Below are positions 62,987 through 64,000 of a stretch of 64,000 bases of DNA, piece after piece. Position numbers and translations under genes: made by a program. Source of the DNA: Elusimicrobiota bacterium (GTDB taxonomy: Bacteria > Elusimicrobiota > Elusimicrobia > FEN-1173); the NCBI GenBank assembly GCA_016706425.1, contig JADJJR010000001.1, positions 1,984,001 to 2,048,000 of the forward strand, in the 5' to 3' direction. The stretch's first letter is position 1. Every line of letters starts with the position of its first letter. A model generated the notes under the pieces. That model was not told where the DNA came from and searched no databases. It was given only the letters and a program-made list of their open reading frames with translations.

Positions 62987-63882
62987 TTCGGAATCGCGGT
63001 CCCCGGGTTTTTTCGGAAGAGCACCATGACGTGGTCGGTTTTGGGCGAGGAGGGAAAACCCCCGAAGAAAAAAAGCCATAACAAAACGGGGTGTTTGAAA
63101 AAGAGGCCGTACCGGGGGGGTTCATAGGCCGCGTCAATCAAATTGCCCTGCGTTTTCAGCCAACTCTCAAGAAACCGCCGCGAACAGCCCGGCCAAAAGG
63201 AATCCATGTACCATCGGTTGTAAACCCGAATGGGGTAAAGACCGTGGTCCCCCCCCAGCGCAACCAAGGAATTGAGGCTGAGGATGTGGCGGTGGTAGGG
63301 CACGTGAATTTGATGAAGATGTTCCTCAGGCCGGGAAAGATCGATGCCTTCGGCGTTGGGGGTTTGAACGGCCAGCAGGCCGCCGGGGGACAACAAACCC
63401 ACCAGTCGCGCAAAATGCCCGCGGGGATCGTCATCGTGCTCCAGGACATCGGAACTGAAAACAACATCGTATTTTTCCTTCAACAACTCCGGCCTTTTAA
63501 AGGCGTCGACGTAAGGATCGTACCCAACGGCGGCGTTGAAGCCGCGGCCACGCAAATAATCGACGAACAAACCGGTGTTGCACCCGTAATCCAACAACCG
63601 CTCCCCCCGGGTGAAACCGGCGTGGGCGAGTCGCTTCGCCAACCCACGAAAAAACACGCGCAACAAGTAATCCAGGCCTTGCCGGCGAATGGGGTATCCC
63701 TCGTAGTATGCCGACAGATCCACGAATTTCTCCGTGTGCAAGGATTGGCAATGAGGACAGCGCCACAACCCGAAGCGTTGATCCCGATAACGCCGCACGT
63801 TGCAGCGAACCGTCGCTGTCTCCCGGGGGGGAGCCACCGTCCGACACACAAGACATTCTCGGTCGGCGGGGCCCGGGGTCAC
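62983..63882 (-). CDS. Zinc-ribbon class I methyltransferase
   Basis: The 299-residue protein has an N-terminal metal-binding motif (Cys10, Cys13, Cys27, Cys42, Cys45: CLVC and CPHC) and an intact SAM site LLDYGCNTGLFVDYL (about 96-110). It continues with VVFSSDVLEHDDDPRGHFARLVGLLSPGGLLAVQTPNAEGID. This is the Methyltransf_23 layout found in sugar- or lipid-modifying clusters. I chose the GTG at 63882 because it overlaps the stop of an upstream partial gene (GTGA), a junction type used repeatedly here. An open frame continues past it to the edge and would give a longer but less sensible N-terminus. Confidence 0.8.
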   Translation of the reverse strand: MTPGPADRECLVCRTVAPPRETATVRCNVRRYRDQRFGLWRCPHCQSLHTEKFVDLSAYYEGYPIRRQGLDYLLRVFFRGLAKRLAHAGFTRGERLLDYGCNTGLFVDYLRGRGFNAAVGYDPYVDAFKRPELLKEKYDVVFSSDVLEHDDDPRGHFARLVGLLSPGGLLAVQTPNAEGIDLSRPEEHLHQIHVPYHRHILSLNSLVALGGDHGLYPIRVYNRWYMDSFWPGCSRRFLESWLKTQGNLIDAAYEPPRYGLFFKHPVLLWLFFFGGFPSSPKTDHVMVLFRKNPGTAIPN

Positions 63883-64000
63883 TTGAGCAATATCGCCAAC
63901 CGACGCCGGGCGGCGGCGGAACGGGCCGCGGGGGCCGTGAAGACCGCGTCCCGCAAGGCGTGGCCGCAGCCGCATTCGCGCGGCCCCGTCAATTGGGGCA
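63879..64000 (-). CDS. 3' end of a gene truncated by the window edge
   Basis: In the frame ending at the TGA 63881-63879, the last codons read PQLTGPRECGCGHALRDAV and then TAPAARSAAARRRLAILLK, an ordinary-looking helical C-terminus. The stop overlaps the GTG of the methyltransferase as GTGA. Too little is present to name a family. Confidence 0.45.
   Translation of the reverse strand, partial: PQLTGPRECGCGHALRDAVFTAPAARSAAARRRLAILLK

Noticed and set aside
63883..63975. ATG at 63975 as start of the right-edge methyltransferase
   Set aside because: The extension is Arg/Pro-rich and overlaps the plausible C-terminus of the upstream partial gene. GTG 63882 matches the junction style seen elsewhere.
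1..64000. CRISPR arrays, insertion sequences, prophage or integron features
   Set aside because: No regularly spaced direct repeats, transposase, integrase or attachment duplications were seen. The only tRNA (51351-51436) has no integrase beside it.

Overview
This is a gene-dense, high-GC (about two-thirds by eye) bacterial chromosomal window with no insertion sequence, integrase, phage gene or CRISPR array that I can see. The cell envelope is of Gram-negative type: ExbB/ExbD/TonB, a CreD-like inner-membrane protein, predicted outer-membrane beta-barrels and an exosortase-associated acyltransferase. The long, insert-bearing form of IspG and several unusual multidomain fusions suggest a poorly sampled phylum. 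Elusimicrobiota or a neighbour is my guess, but the window has no rRNA or phylogenetic marker that I can use by eye. Genes are packed into short operons. At least a dozen junctions overlap by ATGA or GTGA, and this pattern decided many of the start codons given here.

Layout. 1-6102: a partial methyltransferase, an exosortase-associated acyltransferase, and a three-gene operon (methyltransferase, membrane protein, 1001-residue 7TM-methyltransferase-flavoprotein fusion). 6103-8877: two A-type Fe-S carriers diverge from ispG, an Fe-S enzyme, over a short regulatory region with a perfect palindrome. 8859-16652: an AI-2E-family permease, an rRNA methylase, a NamZ-like muramidase, a CoA-disulfide-reductase/double-rhodanese protein with a DUF2892 partner, and PEP synthase. 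16686-22656: a tandem UspA protein, a GAF-GAF-ANTAR antiterminator, glutamine-dependent NAD synthetase, an SDR, YchF and a small membrane protein. 22625-25125: a CreD-like protein with a coupled 28-codon upstream ORF behind a TTGACACC-type operator, and a TIGR01777 epimerase. 25185-28470: CstA coupled to ExbB-ExbD-TonB. 28471-32724: a hairpin-rich leader with an attenuator, a KimA-like potassium permease and a NhaD/ArsB-type permease. 32775-39880: a hexapeptide protein, an SRPBCC protein and a GMC oxidoreductase converge on a 1456-residue glycosyltransferase / acyl-CoA-ligase / UbiB-kinase fusion. 39881-44491: amtB-glnK behind a leader resembling an ANTAR target, then cydAB. 44966-54453: addAB, tRNA-Leu(UAA), an SNase-like protein, trpB2 and a LOG-family protein. 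54518-60808: one minus-strand run with glpD, a barrel, a PorV-like barrel, a lamin-tail/FlgD-like secreted protein, a NUDIX hydrolase and a membrane protein. 60908-64000: a glycosyltransferase fused to a degenerate methyltransferase faces an intact zinc-ribbon methyltransferase.

How they fit together. Nitrogen control looks linked across the window: the GAF-ANTAR protein at 17703 is a candidate trans-acting factor for the attenuator before amtB-glnK at 40112. The Fe-S carriers at 6103-6802 plausibly mature their divergent neighbour IspG. The two most unusual loci are the 7TM-MT-flavoprotein operon (1602-6102) and the GT-ligase-UbiB locus (32775-39880). Both look like uncharacterised small-molecule or lipid-modifying systems; this is inference from domain content only.
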